Origin: Variovorax paradoxus | GTDB lineage: Bacteria > Pseudomonadota > Gammaproteobacteria > Burkholderiales > Burkholderiaceae_C | Reading direction: 5' to 3' | DNA: 64,000 nucleotides | Assembly: GCF_009755665.1 (NCBI RefSeq) | Contig: NZ_CP046622.1 | Location: forward strand, 1,302,001 to 1,366,000 | Part shown: positions 45,213-53,747 of the stretch, piece after piece | How the letters are laid out: each line of letters opens with the position of its first letter | Position numbering within the stretch: position 1 is the stretch's first letter | Position numbers and translations under genes: made by a program | Notes under the pieces: model-generated | Databases searched by the model: none | What the model was told of the DNA's origin: nothing | The model's input: the letters and a program-made list of their open reading frames with translations, nothing else

Positions 45213-46172
45213 ATGACTGCGTCCCTGCTCCTGTCCACCGACGAAATTCCGCCGCGCGAGCGCGGGCCGCTGTGGTGCGAGTGGGTGTGGCGCCACTTCG
45301 GCGGGCTGGGTTCCGACCTGTACGGCGACAGCGATTTCGACGGGCATATCGCGGCTTCGCATGCGGGCGACGTGATCCTCACCCGGCTCGAAGCCAACCG
45401 CCACCGCGTGCTGCGCACCCCGCAGATGGCACGCCTGAGCGACGCGCCCTACCTGAAGATCGTCGCGCCCTGGCAAGGCTCGGCCGAGGTCACGCAGCGC
45501 GGACGCGCGGCGGCGGTGCGCGCGGGCGGGTGGACGCTCTACGACACCACCCTGGACTACACCGTGGCCAACCCCGAGCGCAGCGACCACCTGATCGTGA
45601 TGCTGCCGAAGGACCAGGTCGCTTCGCCCGCGCTGCCGCTGGGCGACCTGGTGGCCCGCCGCATCGGCGGCGACAGCGGCATCTCGCGCGTGGCCCTGGA
45701 GACCATGCGCAACACCTACCTCGAGCTGCCCTTCATGAGCGAGGCGGCGGCACGTGGCGCGGGCGAACTTCTGATCCAGTTGGTGCGGCTTTCATTGATG
45801 GAACTTGCGGGCCAGAACACGCCGCGCACCCAGCGGGAAGCACTGAAGGACCGCATCTTGCGCTACGTGGCGCAGAACCTGCACGACCCGGCGCTGTCGA
45901 TCGACGGCATGGCACTGGCCCTGCGCTGCAGCAAACGCCTGCTGCACAACGCGTTCGCGGGTGACGACGACACGTTGACGGGCTACATCCTTCACCAGCG
46001 CCTAGCGGCCAGCATCCGCGCGCTGCTCGACCCGGCGAACGCGAGCCGCTCCATCACCGACATCGCACTGGCCTCGGGTTTCAGCAATCTCTCGCACTTC
46101 AGCCGTGTCTTCCGCGACCACACGGGCGGCAGCCCGAGTGAGTTCAGGCGGCAGGCCACGCGCGCTGAATGA
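45213..46172 (+). CDS. AraC-family transcriptional regulator (FeaR-like)
   Basis: A 319-residue regulator. The N-terminal AraC-binding-like domain (about 1-180) resembles FeaR-type regulators, with ASHAGDVILTRLEANRHRVLRTP. The C-terminal pair of helix-turn-helix motifs is at LSIDGMALALRCSKRLLHNAFAG and ITDIALASGFSNLSHFSRVFRDHTGGSPSEFR. FeaR controls oxidation of aromatic amines to acids through an aldehyde dehydrogenase in E. coli. Here the regulator diverges from a liv-aldehyde dehydrogenase operon, a similar logic. A TTG at 45192 is an alternative start seven residues earlier. Confidence 0.88.
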   Translation: MTASLLLSTDEIPPRERGPLWCEWVWRHFGGLGSDLYGDSDFDGHIAASHAGDVILTRLEANRHRVLRTPQMARLSDAPYLKIVAPWQGSAEVTQRGRAAAVRAGGWTLYDTTLDYTVANPERSDHLIVMLPKDQVASPALPLGDLVARRIGGDSGISRVALETMRNTYLELPFMSEAAARGAGELLIQLVRLSLMELAGQNTPRTQREALKDRILRYVAQNLHDPALSIDGMALALRCSKRLLHNAFAGDDDTLTGYILHQRLAASIRALLDPANASRSITDIALASGFSNLSHFSRVFRDHTGGSPSEFRRQATRAE

Positions 46173-46227
46173 CTAGCCGGGTGGGCGGACAAATGCGAAG
46201 CGCCGCAAGGCGTGGCATGCTGGCCGC

Positions 46228-46869
46228 ATGACCCCTTCCTCGTCCGACACTTCCAAGGCTTCATCGTCTTCGCACCGCCTGCCGGTTCCCCTGGCCAAGG
46301 CCTACCGCCTGATCAACCACGGCCCCACGGTTCTCGTGAGCGCGGCGCACGGCGGCCAGCGCAACATCATGGCCGCGGCCTGGGCCATGCCGCTGGACTT
46401 CGACCCGCCGAAGGTGGCGGTGGTGCTCGACAAGAGCACCTGGACCCGCAAGCTGATCGAAGGCGCGGGTACCTTTGCACTGCAGGTGCCCGCGCGCGCC
46501 CAGCTCGATTTGACGGAAGCGCTGGGCAACAGCTCGGGCCGCGAGATCGTCGAGCGCGACGGGCGCGACAAGTTCGCGGCCTACGGGCTGCAGACTTTTG
46601 CCGGCACCGCCGGTACGGCGCCCCTGCTGGAAGGCTGCGTGGCGTGGCTCGAATGCCGGCTGTTGCCGGAGCCGCACATCCAGCAGCGCTACGACCTGCT
46701 CCTGGGCGAGGTGATCGCTGCGCAGGCCGACTCGCGCGTGTTTGCCGATGGGCGCTGGAACTTCACCGGGCATGACGAACTGCGCACGCTGCACCATGTG
46801 GCAGGCGGTCACTTCATCGTCGATGGCGACGCGGTGGATGCGCGGCCGCTCGCGCCCGTGAAAACCTAG
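46228..46869 (+). CDS. Flavin reductase-like domain protein
   Basis: A 213-residue FMN-binding split-barrel protein of the flavin reductase-like family. Family features: TVLVSAAHGGQRNIMAAAWAMPLDFDPPKVAVVLD, in which the turn around NIMAAAW contacts FMN, and LEGCVAWLECRL. A Ser/Thr-rich N-terminal 15 residues is likely disordered. It follows the AraC-type gene by 55 bases and ends 24 bases from the convergent CPBP gene. Such proteins supply reduced flavin to two-component monooxygenases or act as stand-alone oxidoreductases; no partner is evident. Confidence 0.85.
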   Translation: MTPSSSDTSKASSSSHRLPVPLAKAYRLINHGPTVLVSAAHGGQRNIMAAAWAMPLDFDPPKVAVVLDKSTWTRKLIEGAGTFALQVPARAQLDLTEALGNSSGREIVERDGRDKFAAYGLQTFAGTAGTAPLLEGCVAWLECRLLPEPHIQQRYDLLLGEVIAAQADSRVFADGRWNFTGHDELRTLHHVAGGHFIVDGDAVDARPLAPVKT

Positions 46870-46893
46870 TTTCTTGAGAGGCGGTGGCCGGGG

Positions 46894-47691
46894 TCAGGGC
46901 GCGGGCCTGCGCGCGATGGGCGCCACCAGCATGTGCCGCAGGGCCAGCGCGCCGCACACCGTTGCCAGCACAATCGCGAGCAGGGCCAGCGCGGCGTCCG
47001 CGGCCGAAATCGTTTCGGGCAGGTCATTCAAAAAAACCGTGCCGGTGTTGTAGGCCGCATGCAGCGCGATGCAGGGAATGAGCGAGCGTGTGCGTTCATA
47101 GAGCCATCCCAGCACCGTGCCCAATACCAGCCCGACGAGAAACTGGTAAATGTTCATGTGCGCCACCCCGAAGAGCAACGCCGAGCCCAGGATGGCCTGC
47201 CAACGGGAATAACGCTGCAAGAACCCGCGCAGCACGATGCCGCGGAACAGCATTTCCTCGAGCAGGGGTGCCATCACGCACACCGCCAGCGTGGCCGCAA
47301 CGCTGCCGTCGGCCATGCGGCTGAACATTGATTCTTCCCAGGCTGAAAGCGGCGCGACCCACACCAGCAGGTTCATTGCCGTCACCACCACCACCATCAG
47401 CCCCGGCACCAGCAGCAGCACTGGCGGCACGATCAGCACCAGTGTGGCCCTGGCGGAGGCCGGGGATTGGTGGAACAGCTCGCGATAGGTGAGCTGCTGA
47501 AAGTGCATGACCCCGGCGAATACGCAGCCGTTGCCCAGCACGGCGGCAAGCACGCCAAGCTGCATGTCGTTGAGTCCAAGCCAGCGGTTGGCGTCGCGCA
47601 GTGCAACGGCAATGACGAACTCGCAGAGGAACAGCGCCAGGAACAGGAGGGCTGCTTGCGGCCCGCTGGGAAAGCCCTGGCTTGTCTTCAC
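46894..47691 (-). CDS. CPBP-family intramembrane glutamic protease (Rce1-like)
   Basis: A 265-residue polytopic membrane protein with about seven hydrophobic segments. The three CPBP motifs are present: EEMLFR (E145, E146, R150), FGVAH (H178) and HAAYN (H211, N215). Eukaryotic Rce1, in the same superfamily, cleaves the tail of prenylated CAAX proteins; bacterial members are linked to bacteriocin immunity and other processing. The start is GTG at 47691, overlapping the stop of the ICMT-like gene (GTGA). It appears to be the last gene of the paa-region transcript. Substrate unknown. Confidence 0.88.
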   Translation of the reverse strand: MKTSQGFPSGPQAALLFLALFLCEFVIAVALRDANRWLGLNDMQLGVLAAVLGNGCVFAGVMHFQQLTYRELFHQSPASARATLVLIVPPVLLLVPGLMVVVVTAMNLLVWVAPLSAWEESMFSRMADGSVAATLAVCVMAPLLEEMLFRGIVLRGFLQRYSRWQAILGSALLFGVAHMNIYQFLVGLVLGTVLGWLYERTRSLIPCIALHAAYNTGTVFLNDLPETISAADAALALLAIVLATVCGALALRHMLVAPIARRPAP

Positions 47692-48248
47692 AGCAGAAAC
47701 GGAATGAAACGCCGCGTGCGGCGCATGTAGTCGCGGTAGGCATCGCCGAAATGCGCGATGCACTCCTTTTCGTCGCTGCGTGCCGTCAGAAACAACAGCA
47801 CCGTGGCCGCCAGCACCAGCGCAAGGGTGAGCCAGGTGAACTGCTTCAGGAAGGCGCCCCAGGCCAGCAGCATCAGCGCCGTGTACATGGGGTGGCGAAT
47901 GTAGCGAAAGGCGCCGGTGCTCACGATGGAAGACGTCTTCTCGAAACCATAGAGCGCCGGGTCGTCATTGCGCGCCTCGGTCGGCTTGCCATGGGCCTTG
48001 AGCAGCCTTACCGCATGGATCGGAAGCCAGATCGACAGCGCCAGCAACACGCAGGAGAGCAGCTGGGTGAACGACAGCGGGTCGACATGCCACACCGGCA
48101 GGTTCACGATGATCAGCACCAGCATGCACTCCCACGCGAAGAAGCGATAGAAGCCGTGCGAGCCCGGCTGGCGCAGCGGCCCGCGCGAAACGTAGAGCAG
48201 CGCGGCCGTGCCGGCAATAAAAAGAAAGATCTGGAACCAGAAGAGCAT
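47688..48248 (-). CDS. Isoprenylcysteine carboxyl methyltransferase (ICMT/PEMT)-family membrane protein
   Basis: A 186-residue membrane methyltransferase with four or five TM segments. The C-terminal catalytic block is clear: GAFRYIRHPMYTALMLLAWG (R118, H119, Y122), an acidic site DEKE (about 159-162) and FGDAYRDYMRRTRRFIPF. The family uses S-adenosylmethionine and includes ICMT, PEMT and bacterial proteins of unknown role. It is translationally coupled to the CPBP protease and lies 30 bases after the SDR gene. The bacterial substrate is not known. Confidence 0.85.
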   Translation of the reverse strand: MLFWFQIFLFIAGTAALLYVSRGPLRQPGSHGFYRFFAWECMLVLIIVNLPVWHVDPLSFTQLLSCVLLALSIWLPIHAVRLLKAHGKPTEARNDDPALYGFEKTSSIVSTGAFRYIRHPMYTALMLLAWGAFLKQFTWLTLALVLAATVLLFLTARSDEKECIAHFGDAYRDYMRRTRRFIPFLL

Positions 48249-48278
48249 GGCGGCCGAATTTACACGGCCCGCCCGACT

Positions 48279-49037
48279 TCAGCCAGAGATGGAGAAGCCC
48301 CCGTCCACGGGAATGGCCGTGCCGGTCACGTAGTCGGAGGCCTGGCTCGCGAGAAACACCGCCGTGCCGGCAATGTCGGCCGGCTTGCCCCAGCGGCCGG
48401 CGGCGGCCCGGGCTACCACCCGGTCGTACAGGCCCGGAATCTGGCTGCGGGCGCCATCGGTCAGCTCGGTTTCGAACCAGCCGGGAAGAATTGCGTTGAC
48501 CTGGATGTTGTCGGCCGCCCACGAAAGCGCGGTCGACTTGGTGAGCTGAACGATGCCCGCCTTGCTCGCGGCATAGGCCGGGGCATACGGCGCGCCGAAG
48601 ATCGACATCATCGAGCCGATGTTGATGATCTTGCCGCCGCCTGCCTTCTTCAAATGAGGATGCGCGGCCCGGCTGCACAGGAAGGCGCTGGTCAGGTTGG
48701 TGTCCATCACCTTGTGCCACTCGTCCAACGCCAGTTGGTCGACCGGCTTGCGCACCGTGGTGCCGGCGTTGTTGATGAGGATGTCGAGCCTGCCGCAGCG
48801 TGCGGCCGCCTCGTCGAAGGCCTTCTGCACCGAGGTTTCATTGGCCACATCGACTTCGAGCGCAAAGCTGTCGCTGCCCAGCGCCTTCAGGGCTTCGACG
48901 GCGGCGGCCGATTTCTGGGCGTTGCGGGCGGCAACGATGACGCGGGCGCCGGCTTGCGCAAGGCCCTGGGCCATGCCCAGGCCGATGCCGCCATTGCCGC
49001 CGGTGACGAGTGCTGTTTTTCCGGTGAGATCGAACAT
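48279..49037 (-). CDS. SDR-family oxidoreductase in the paa operon
   Basis: A 252-residue classical short-chain dehydrogenase: TALVTGGNGGIGLGM for cofactor binding, NNAGT, the catalytic Ser in NIGSMMSI and the YAASK motif at PAYAASKAG. It ends PVDGGFSISG, the typical C-terminus of 3-oxoacyl-ACP reductase/gluconate 5-dehydrogenase types. It begins by TGATG overlap with paaZ, so it is part of the phenylacetate operon. The window has no paaH, so a hydroxyacyl-CoA dehydrogenase-like role is conceivable but untested. Confidence 0.88.
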   Translation of the reverse strand: MFDLTGKTALVTGGNGGIGLGMAQGLAQAGARVIVAARNAQKSAAAVEALKALGSDSFALEVDVANETSVQKAFDEAAARCGRLDILINNAGTTVRKPVDQLALDEWHKVMDTNLTSAFLCSRAAHPHLKKAGGGKIINIGSMMSIFGAPYAPAYAASKAGIVQLTKSTALSWAADNIQVNAILPGWFETELTDGARSQIPGLYDRVVARAAAGRWGKPADIAGTAVFLASQASDYVTGTAIPVDGGFSISG

Positions 49038-51088
49038 CAGGTGGATTCTGGTTTCTTGGAGACGAGGGTCAGGATATCGTAGCTCGCGACCAGGTCGCCG
49101 TCCTGGTTCGTCACCTCCACGTCCCAGGCCACCACGCCCTGGCCCTGGCCGCTCGCGTCCTTCTTGTTGCGGTCGATCTTGCGCTTGCAGGTAAGGCGCG
49201 CGCGAATGGTGTCGCCAATGCCCACCGGCTTGACGAAGCGCAGCGTGTCGAGCCCGTAGTTGGCGAGCACCGGGCCCGGCGCGGGGGATACGAAGAGGCC
49301 CGCCGCCGCCGACAGCACGAAGTACCCGTGCGCGATGCGCTTGCCAAAGGGCGACTCCTTCGCCGCCACCTCGTCGAAGTGCATGTAGAAATAGTCGCCC
49401 GAGATGCCGCCGAAGGCCACGATGTCGGCCTCGCCGACCGTGCGGCGATGGGTAAGCAATGAGTCGCCGATGCGCAGGTCTTCGAAATGGCGGCGGAAGG
49501 GGTGCACCTCGCTCTCGCGCACCGCCGCGCCGCGTACGTGCTCGCCGGTGATCGCGGCCAGCATGGTGGGCGAGCCCTGCACCGCGGCGCGCTGCAGGTA
49601 GTGCTTGACTGCGCGCAGCCCGCCGAGCTCTTCGCCGCCGCCCGCGCGGCCGGGGCCGCCGTGCTTGAGTTGCGGCAGCGGAGAGCCGTGGCCGGTCGAT
49701 TCGGCGGCGGCCTCGCGGTCGAGCACCAGCAGGCGGCCGTGCCATGCGGCAGCGACCGGAATGGCCTTGGCTGCAATGGCCGCATCGCGCGTGACCAGCG
49801 TGCCGACGAGGCTGCCGCGGCCGCGCGCGGCCAATGCCAGCGCTTCGTCGATGCCGTCGTAGGGCATCAGCGTGCTGACGGGGCCGAAGGCTTCGACATC
49901 GTGCGCGGCGCCATGTTCGAGGGGCTTGCGGCTCAACAGCAGCGTGGGCGCGAAGAACGCGCCTTCGCTCACGCCGTCGCCAACGGGCGAGAAGCCGTCG
50001 CGCTCGCCGTAGACCAGTTCGGCGCCCTGCAGCAGCGTGGCCACGCGGTCGGCCACGTCGGACTTTTGCGCATGCGAGGCGAGGGCGCCCATTCGCACCT
50101 CGTCGCGCGACGGATCGCCGATGACTGTCTTTGCGAGCCGGGCGCGCAGGCGCTCGGCCAGCGCATCCAGGTGCTGGCGCGGCACGATCGCGCGGCGGAT
50201 GGCGGTGCACTTCTGGCCGGCCTTGATGGTCATTTCGCGCGCCACTTCTTTCACGAAGAGGTCGAACTCCTCGTCGTCGGGCGTCACGTCGGGCGCGAGG
50301 ATTGCGCAGTTCAGCGAGTCGGCCTCGGCGTTGAACGGGATCGACTGGCGCACCAGGTTCGGGTGCACGCGCAGCTTGGCAGCGGTCTCGGCCGAGCCGG
50401 TGAAGGTGACCACGTCGGCACCCTCGAGCCGGTCGAGCAGGTCGCCCGTGCCGCCGACCACGAGTTGCAGGCTGCCTTCCGGCAGGATGCCCGATGCAAC
50501 GATGAGCCGCACCAGTGCCTCGGTCAGATAGCTCGTTGCGGTCGCCGGCTTGCCGATGCACGGCATGCCCGCCAGAAAGCTGGGCGCAAACTTTTCGAGC
50601 AGGCCCCACACCGGAAAGTTGAACGCATTGATGTGCACCGCCACGCCGCCGCGCGGCACCAGGATGTGCGTGCCCGCGAAACCGCCCTTCTTGCCGAGCG
50701 CAAAGGCCGGGCCTTCATGCACAAGGTTGCCGGAGGGCAGCTCGTTGGTGCCGATGCCCGCATAGGCGCTGAGCGTGCCGGCGCCGCCTTCGATGTCGAT
50801 CCAGCTGTCGGCGCGGGTCGCACCGGTGTGGGCCGAAATGGCGTAGAGCGTTTCCTTGTTTGCGGCGAGGTACTTGGCCAGTGCCTTCAGGCGTTCGGAG
50901 CGCCGCTGGAAGTCCAGCGCCATCAGCGCGGGCAGGCCGACTTTGCGTGCGTGGTTCAGCGCCTCGGCGAAGTCGATGGCCTCGGCATGCGTGCTCGCGA
51001 CGGGCTGGCCGTTGACGGCGCTGCGCAGCTGCTGCGCGCTTTCCTTGCCGATCCAGCGGCCGGCGATGTAGCTTTGAAGGGTGGTCAT
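49037..51088 (-). CDS. paaZ: Bifunctional oxepin-CoA hydrolase / 3-oxo-5,6-dehydrosuberyl-CoA semialdehyde dehydrogenase
   Basis: A 683-residue two-domain enzyme of the phenylacetyl-CoA pathway: it opens the oxepin-CoA ring and oxidises the resulting aldehyde. The N-terminal aldehyde dehydrogenase (about 1-520) has INAFNFPVWGLLEKFAPSFLAGM, FTGSAETAAKL and the nucleophilic Cys in IKAGQKCTAIRRAIVP. The C-terminal MaoC-like (R)-hydratase (about 540-683) has FGGISGDYFYMHFDEVAAK and FGKRIAHGYFVLSAAAGLF. AAGGA precedes the ATG at 51088. It follows livF after 20 bases rather than the paaA-E genes. Confidence 0.97.
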   Translation of the reverse strand: MTTLQSYIAGRWIGKESAQQLRSAVNGQPVASTHAEAIDFAEALNHARKVGLPALMALDFQRRSERLKALAKYLAANKETLYAISAHTGATRADSWIDIEGGAGTLSAYAGIGTNELPSGNLVHEGPAFALGKKGGFAGTHILVPRGGVAVHINAFNFPVWGLLEKFAPSFLAGMPCIGKPATATSYLTEALVRLIVASGILPEGSLQLVVGGTGDLLDRLEGADVVTFTGSAETAAKLRVHPNLVRQSIPFNAEADSLNCAILAPDVTPDDEEFDLFVKEVAREMTIKAGQKCTAIRRAIVPRQHLDALAERLRARLAKTVIGDPSRDEVRMGALASHAQKSDVADRVATLLQGAELVYGERDGFSPVGDGVSEGAFFAPTLLLSRKPLEHGAAHDVEAFGPVSTLMPYDGIDEALALAARGRGSLVGTLVTRDAAIAAKAIPVAAAWHGRLLVLDREAAAESTGHGSPLPQLKHGGPGRAGGGEELGGLRAVKHYLQRAAVQGSPTMLAAITGEHVRGAAVRESEVHPFRRHFEDLRIGDSLLTHRRTVGEADIVAFGGISGDYFYMHFDEVAAKESPFGKRIAHGYFVLSAAAGLFVSPAPGPVLANYGLDTLRFVKPVGIGDTIRARLTCKRKIDRNKKDASGQGQGVVAWDVEVTNQDGDLVASYDILTLVSKKPEST

Positions 51089-51108
51089 GTGAGAGTCCTT
51101 GAGGCGGG

Positions 51109-51840
51109 TCAATGTTTGTTGCCGATGCCCAGGTAGGTATCGATGATTCGCTGGTCGTGCAGCAGGTCGCCTGCTTTGCCTTCAAGCGCCACTGCGCCCA
51201 TCTCGAGCACATAGGCCCGATCGGCCACTTGCAGCGCGGCGCGTGCGTTCTGCTCCACCAGCAGCACCGAGACGCCGTGGCTGCGCAGTTGCGACACCAC
51301 GCGCAGCACTTCGCGCACCACCAGCGGCGCCAGGCCGAGCGAGGGTTCATCAAGCATCAGCAGACGCGGGCGCGCCATCAGCGCGCGGCCGATGGCGAGC
51401 ATCTGGCGCTCGCCGCCCGAAAGCGTCGAAGCCAGCTGCGGCTTGCGCTCGCGCAGGCGCGGAAAGATCTCGAACACTTCTTCCATGCGCGCACGCTGGT
51501 CGCGCTTGCCCTTGCGCCATTGGTAGAAGCCGCCGAGCAGCAGGTTGTCTTCGACCGACATGTCGCCGAACAGCTCGCGCCGCTCGGGCACCAGCGCCAC
51601 GCCGCGCGCCACCATGGTCTCGACACCCGGGCGCGCAATGCGTTCGCCATGCAGCGAGAGGCTTCCGGTGGAAGGAAGCAGCCCCATGGCCGCACACAGC
51701 AGCGTGGTCTTGCCGGCGCCGTTGGGCCCGATGACGGTGACGATCTCGCCTTCGTTCACATGCAGGCGCACGCTGTGCACCGCCTCCACGGTGCGGTAGG
51801 CAACGCAGAAACCGTCGAGCTGAAGGAGCGGATGGCTCAT
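51109..51840 (-). CDS. Branched-chain-type ABC transporter ATPase (LivF, paa-associated system)
   Basis: A 243-residue ATPase with Walker A GPNGAGKTT (about 38-46), VALVPERRELFGDMSVEDNL, signature LSGGERQMLAIGRALMA and Walker B LLMLDEPSLGLAP. It completes a four-gene liv transporter embedded between paaE and paaZ. It starts by ATGA overlap with the LivM-LivG fusion gene. The transporter is probably co-regulated with phenylacetate degradation and may import phenylacetate or a precursor. Confidence 0.93.
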   Translation of the reverse strand: MSHPLLQLDGFCVAYRTVEAVHSVRLHVNEGEIVTVIGPNGAGKTTLLCAAMGLLPSTGSLSLHGERIARPGVETMVARGVALVPERRELFGDMSVEDNLLLGGFYQWRKGKRDQRARMEEVFEIFPRLRERKPQLASTLSGGERQMLAIGRALMARPRLLMLDEPSLGLAPLVVREVLRVVSQLRSHGVSVLLVEQNARAALQVADRAYVLEMGAVALEGKAGDLLHDQRIIDTYLGIGNKH

Positions 51841-53747
51841 CGTGCATCCTCCAGCAGCTGGTCGTCGGCGCCGCCGAGGTACGCCTCGAGCACGCGCGGG
51901 TTGGCTTGCACTTCGGCCGGCGTGCCGGTTGCGATGACCGTGCCGAACTCCAGCACGGTGATGCGGTCGGCAAGGTTCATCACAAATTCCATGTCATGTT
52001 CCACCACGAGGATGCCCAGGCCTTCGGCGCGCAGCTGGCTCAGCAGCACGGAAAGCGCGCGCTTCTCCAGATGGCGCAGCCCGGCGGCGGGTTCGTCGAG
52101 CAGCAGAACCGAGGGCTGGCCGGCCAGCGCGCGCGCAATCTCGACCACGCGCTGCTGGCCGAGCGAGAGCGATGCGGCGGGCGTATCGGCATGCGCGCCA
52201 AGGCCGCAGCGCTCGATCTGACAGCGGGCTTCGGCCGTCAGCGCGGCTTCTTCCGCGCGGTCCAGCCGAAGCATGGCGGCGAGCCAGCCGCGCCTGGCAC
52301 GCAGGTGCGCGCCCAGCGCCACGTTCTCGACCACGCTGCGTTGCCCGAGCAGGCGCACATGCTGGAAGGTGCGGCCCAGGCCGAGCGCGGCAAACACGCG
52401 CGAGGGCTTGGCGGCCATCGGCTGGCCGGCGAGCCGCACTTCGCCCGAGCTCGGATCGTCGACGCCCGAGATCATGTTGAAGAAGGTGCTCTTGCCCGCG
52501 CCGTTCGGCCCGATCAGCGCGTGGATCTCGCCAGCTTTCAGCGTCATCGAGATGTCGTTGTTGGCCACGAGGCCGCCGAAGCGCTTGCTGACGTTGGTGG
52601 CCTGCAGCATGACCTCGCCCTTCGCGGGCAGGTTGCGCTGTGCCAGTTGCACCGCAGTCGCCGAGGGCTGCGAAGCATTGATTTCAGCACCGGCATGCGG
52701 GCGTACCCAGCGCCTCGCAATGCGCGCCAGCGTCGGCCACAGGCCATCCGCAAAGCGCTGCAGCACAAAGAGCATGAGCAGGCCGAACACGATCACCTCG
52801 AAGTTCCCGCTGCTGCCGAGCAGAGAGGGCAGCACGTCCTGCAGCTTTTCCTTCAGCAGCGTGATGAGCGCAGCGCCCAGAACCGCGCCCCACAGGTGTC
52901 CCGCACCGCCGACCACTGCCATGAACAGCAGCTCGATGCCGATGTTCAGGTTGAAAGGCGTGGGGTTGACGAAGCGCTGCAGGTGCGCATAGAGCCAGCC
53001 CGATACGGCCGCCAGAAGGGCCGCAAGCACGAAGAGCTTCACGCGGTGGCGGGCGGTGTCCACGCCCATCGACTCGGCCATGAGCCGGCCGCCCTTGAGC
53101 GCACGAATGGCGCGGCCTTCGCGTGAATCGAGCAGGTTGTGCATGGCCCAGAGCGCGAGCAGCAACACCGCCCAGATCACCACGCCGAGCGCGCGCGGCG
53201 TGGCCAGCGAGAAGCCGGCAATCACCAGCGGCGGCACGCCGGTGATGCCTGTTTGCCCGCCGAGGAAATCCATGTTGCCGAACAGGTAGTACAGGCTCAG
53301 GCCCCAGGCAATGGTGCACAGCGGCAGGTAGTGCCCCTGCAGCTTGAGCGTGACCGCGCCGAGCGCCCATGCCAGCGCGAAAGTCAGCAGCAGGCCCAGC
53401 AGCAGGCCGGCCCATGGCAACAGGGCGGGACCGAAGACGTTTCCCATCCAGGCCGCCGCCGTAGGCGAAGTGCAGATCCACGCAGTCGCGTATGAGCCCA
53501 CGCCCACGAACGCGGCCTGACCGAATGATGTCATGCCACCCACGCCCGTCAGCATGACCAGCCCGACCGCAACCAGCGCATAGAGCCCGATGTTGCTGAG
53601 CACCGAGACCGTGAACTCCGGAAGGAAGCCCCAGGCCGCTGCAAGCAGCACGACAAAGCCGAGCGTGAGCTGCCGCGGCGTGACCAGCGCGCGGCCGGTG
53701 GACGGCGGCGCGGCGCCGGCGGTGTTGTTGGCGGAGGTGTCGTTCAT
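51837..53747 (-). CDS. LivM-LivG fusion: ABC permease with C-terminal ATPase domain
   Basis: A 636-residue fusion. Residues about 25-335 form a LivM-type permease with 8-10 TM segments and the coupling loop RALKGGRLMAESMGVDTARHRVKLF. A hydrophilic linker (about 340-378) leads to a LivG-type ATPase: Walker A GPNGAGKST (413-421), LGLGRTFQHVRLLGQRSVVENV, signature LSLGQQRVVEIARAL and Walker B VLLLDEPAAGL. No frameshift or internal stop is seen, so it is one reading frame. It overlaps livH upstream and livF downstream by ATGA. The first liv system in this window keeps the two as separate genes. Confidence 0.94.
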   Translation of the reverse strand: MNDTSANNTAGAAPPSTGRALVTPRQLTLGFVVLLAAAWGFLPEFTVSVLSNIGLYALVAVGLVMLTGVGGMTSFGQAAFVGVGSYATAWICTSPTAAAWMGNVFGPALLPWAGLLLGLLLTFALAWALGAVTLKLQGHYLPLCTIAWGLSLYYLFGNMDFLGGQTGITGVPPLVIAGFSLATPRALGVVIWAVLLLALWAMHNLLDSREGRAIRALKGGRLMAESMGVDTARHRVKLFVLAALLAAVSGWLYAHLQRFVNPTPFNLNIGIELLFMAVVGGAGHLWGAVLGAALITLLKEKLQDVLPSLLGSSGNFEVIVFGLLMLFVLQRFADGLWPTLARIARRWVRPHAGAEINASQPSATAVQLAQRNLPAKGEVMLQATNVSKRFGGLVANNDISMTLKAGEIHALIGPNGAGKSTFFNMISGVDDPSSGEVRLAGQPMAAKPSRVFAALGLGRTFQHVRLLGQRSVVENVALGAHLRARRGWLAAMLRLDRAEEAALTAEARCQIERCGLGAHADTPAASLSLGQQRVVEIARALAGQPSVLLLDEPAAGLRHLEKRALSVLLSQLRAEGLGILVVEHDMEFVMNLADRITVLEFGTVIATGTPAEVQANPRVLEAYLGGADDQLLEDAR

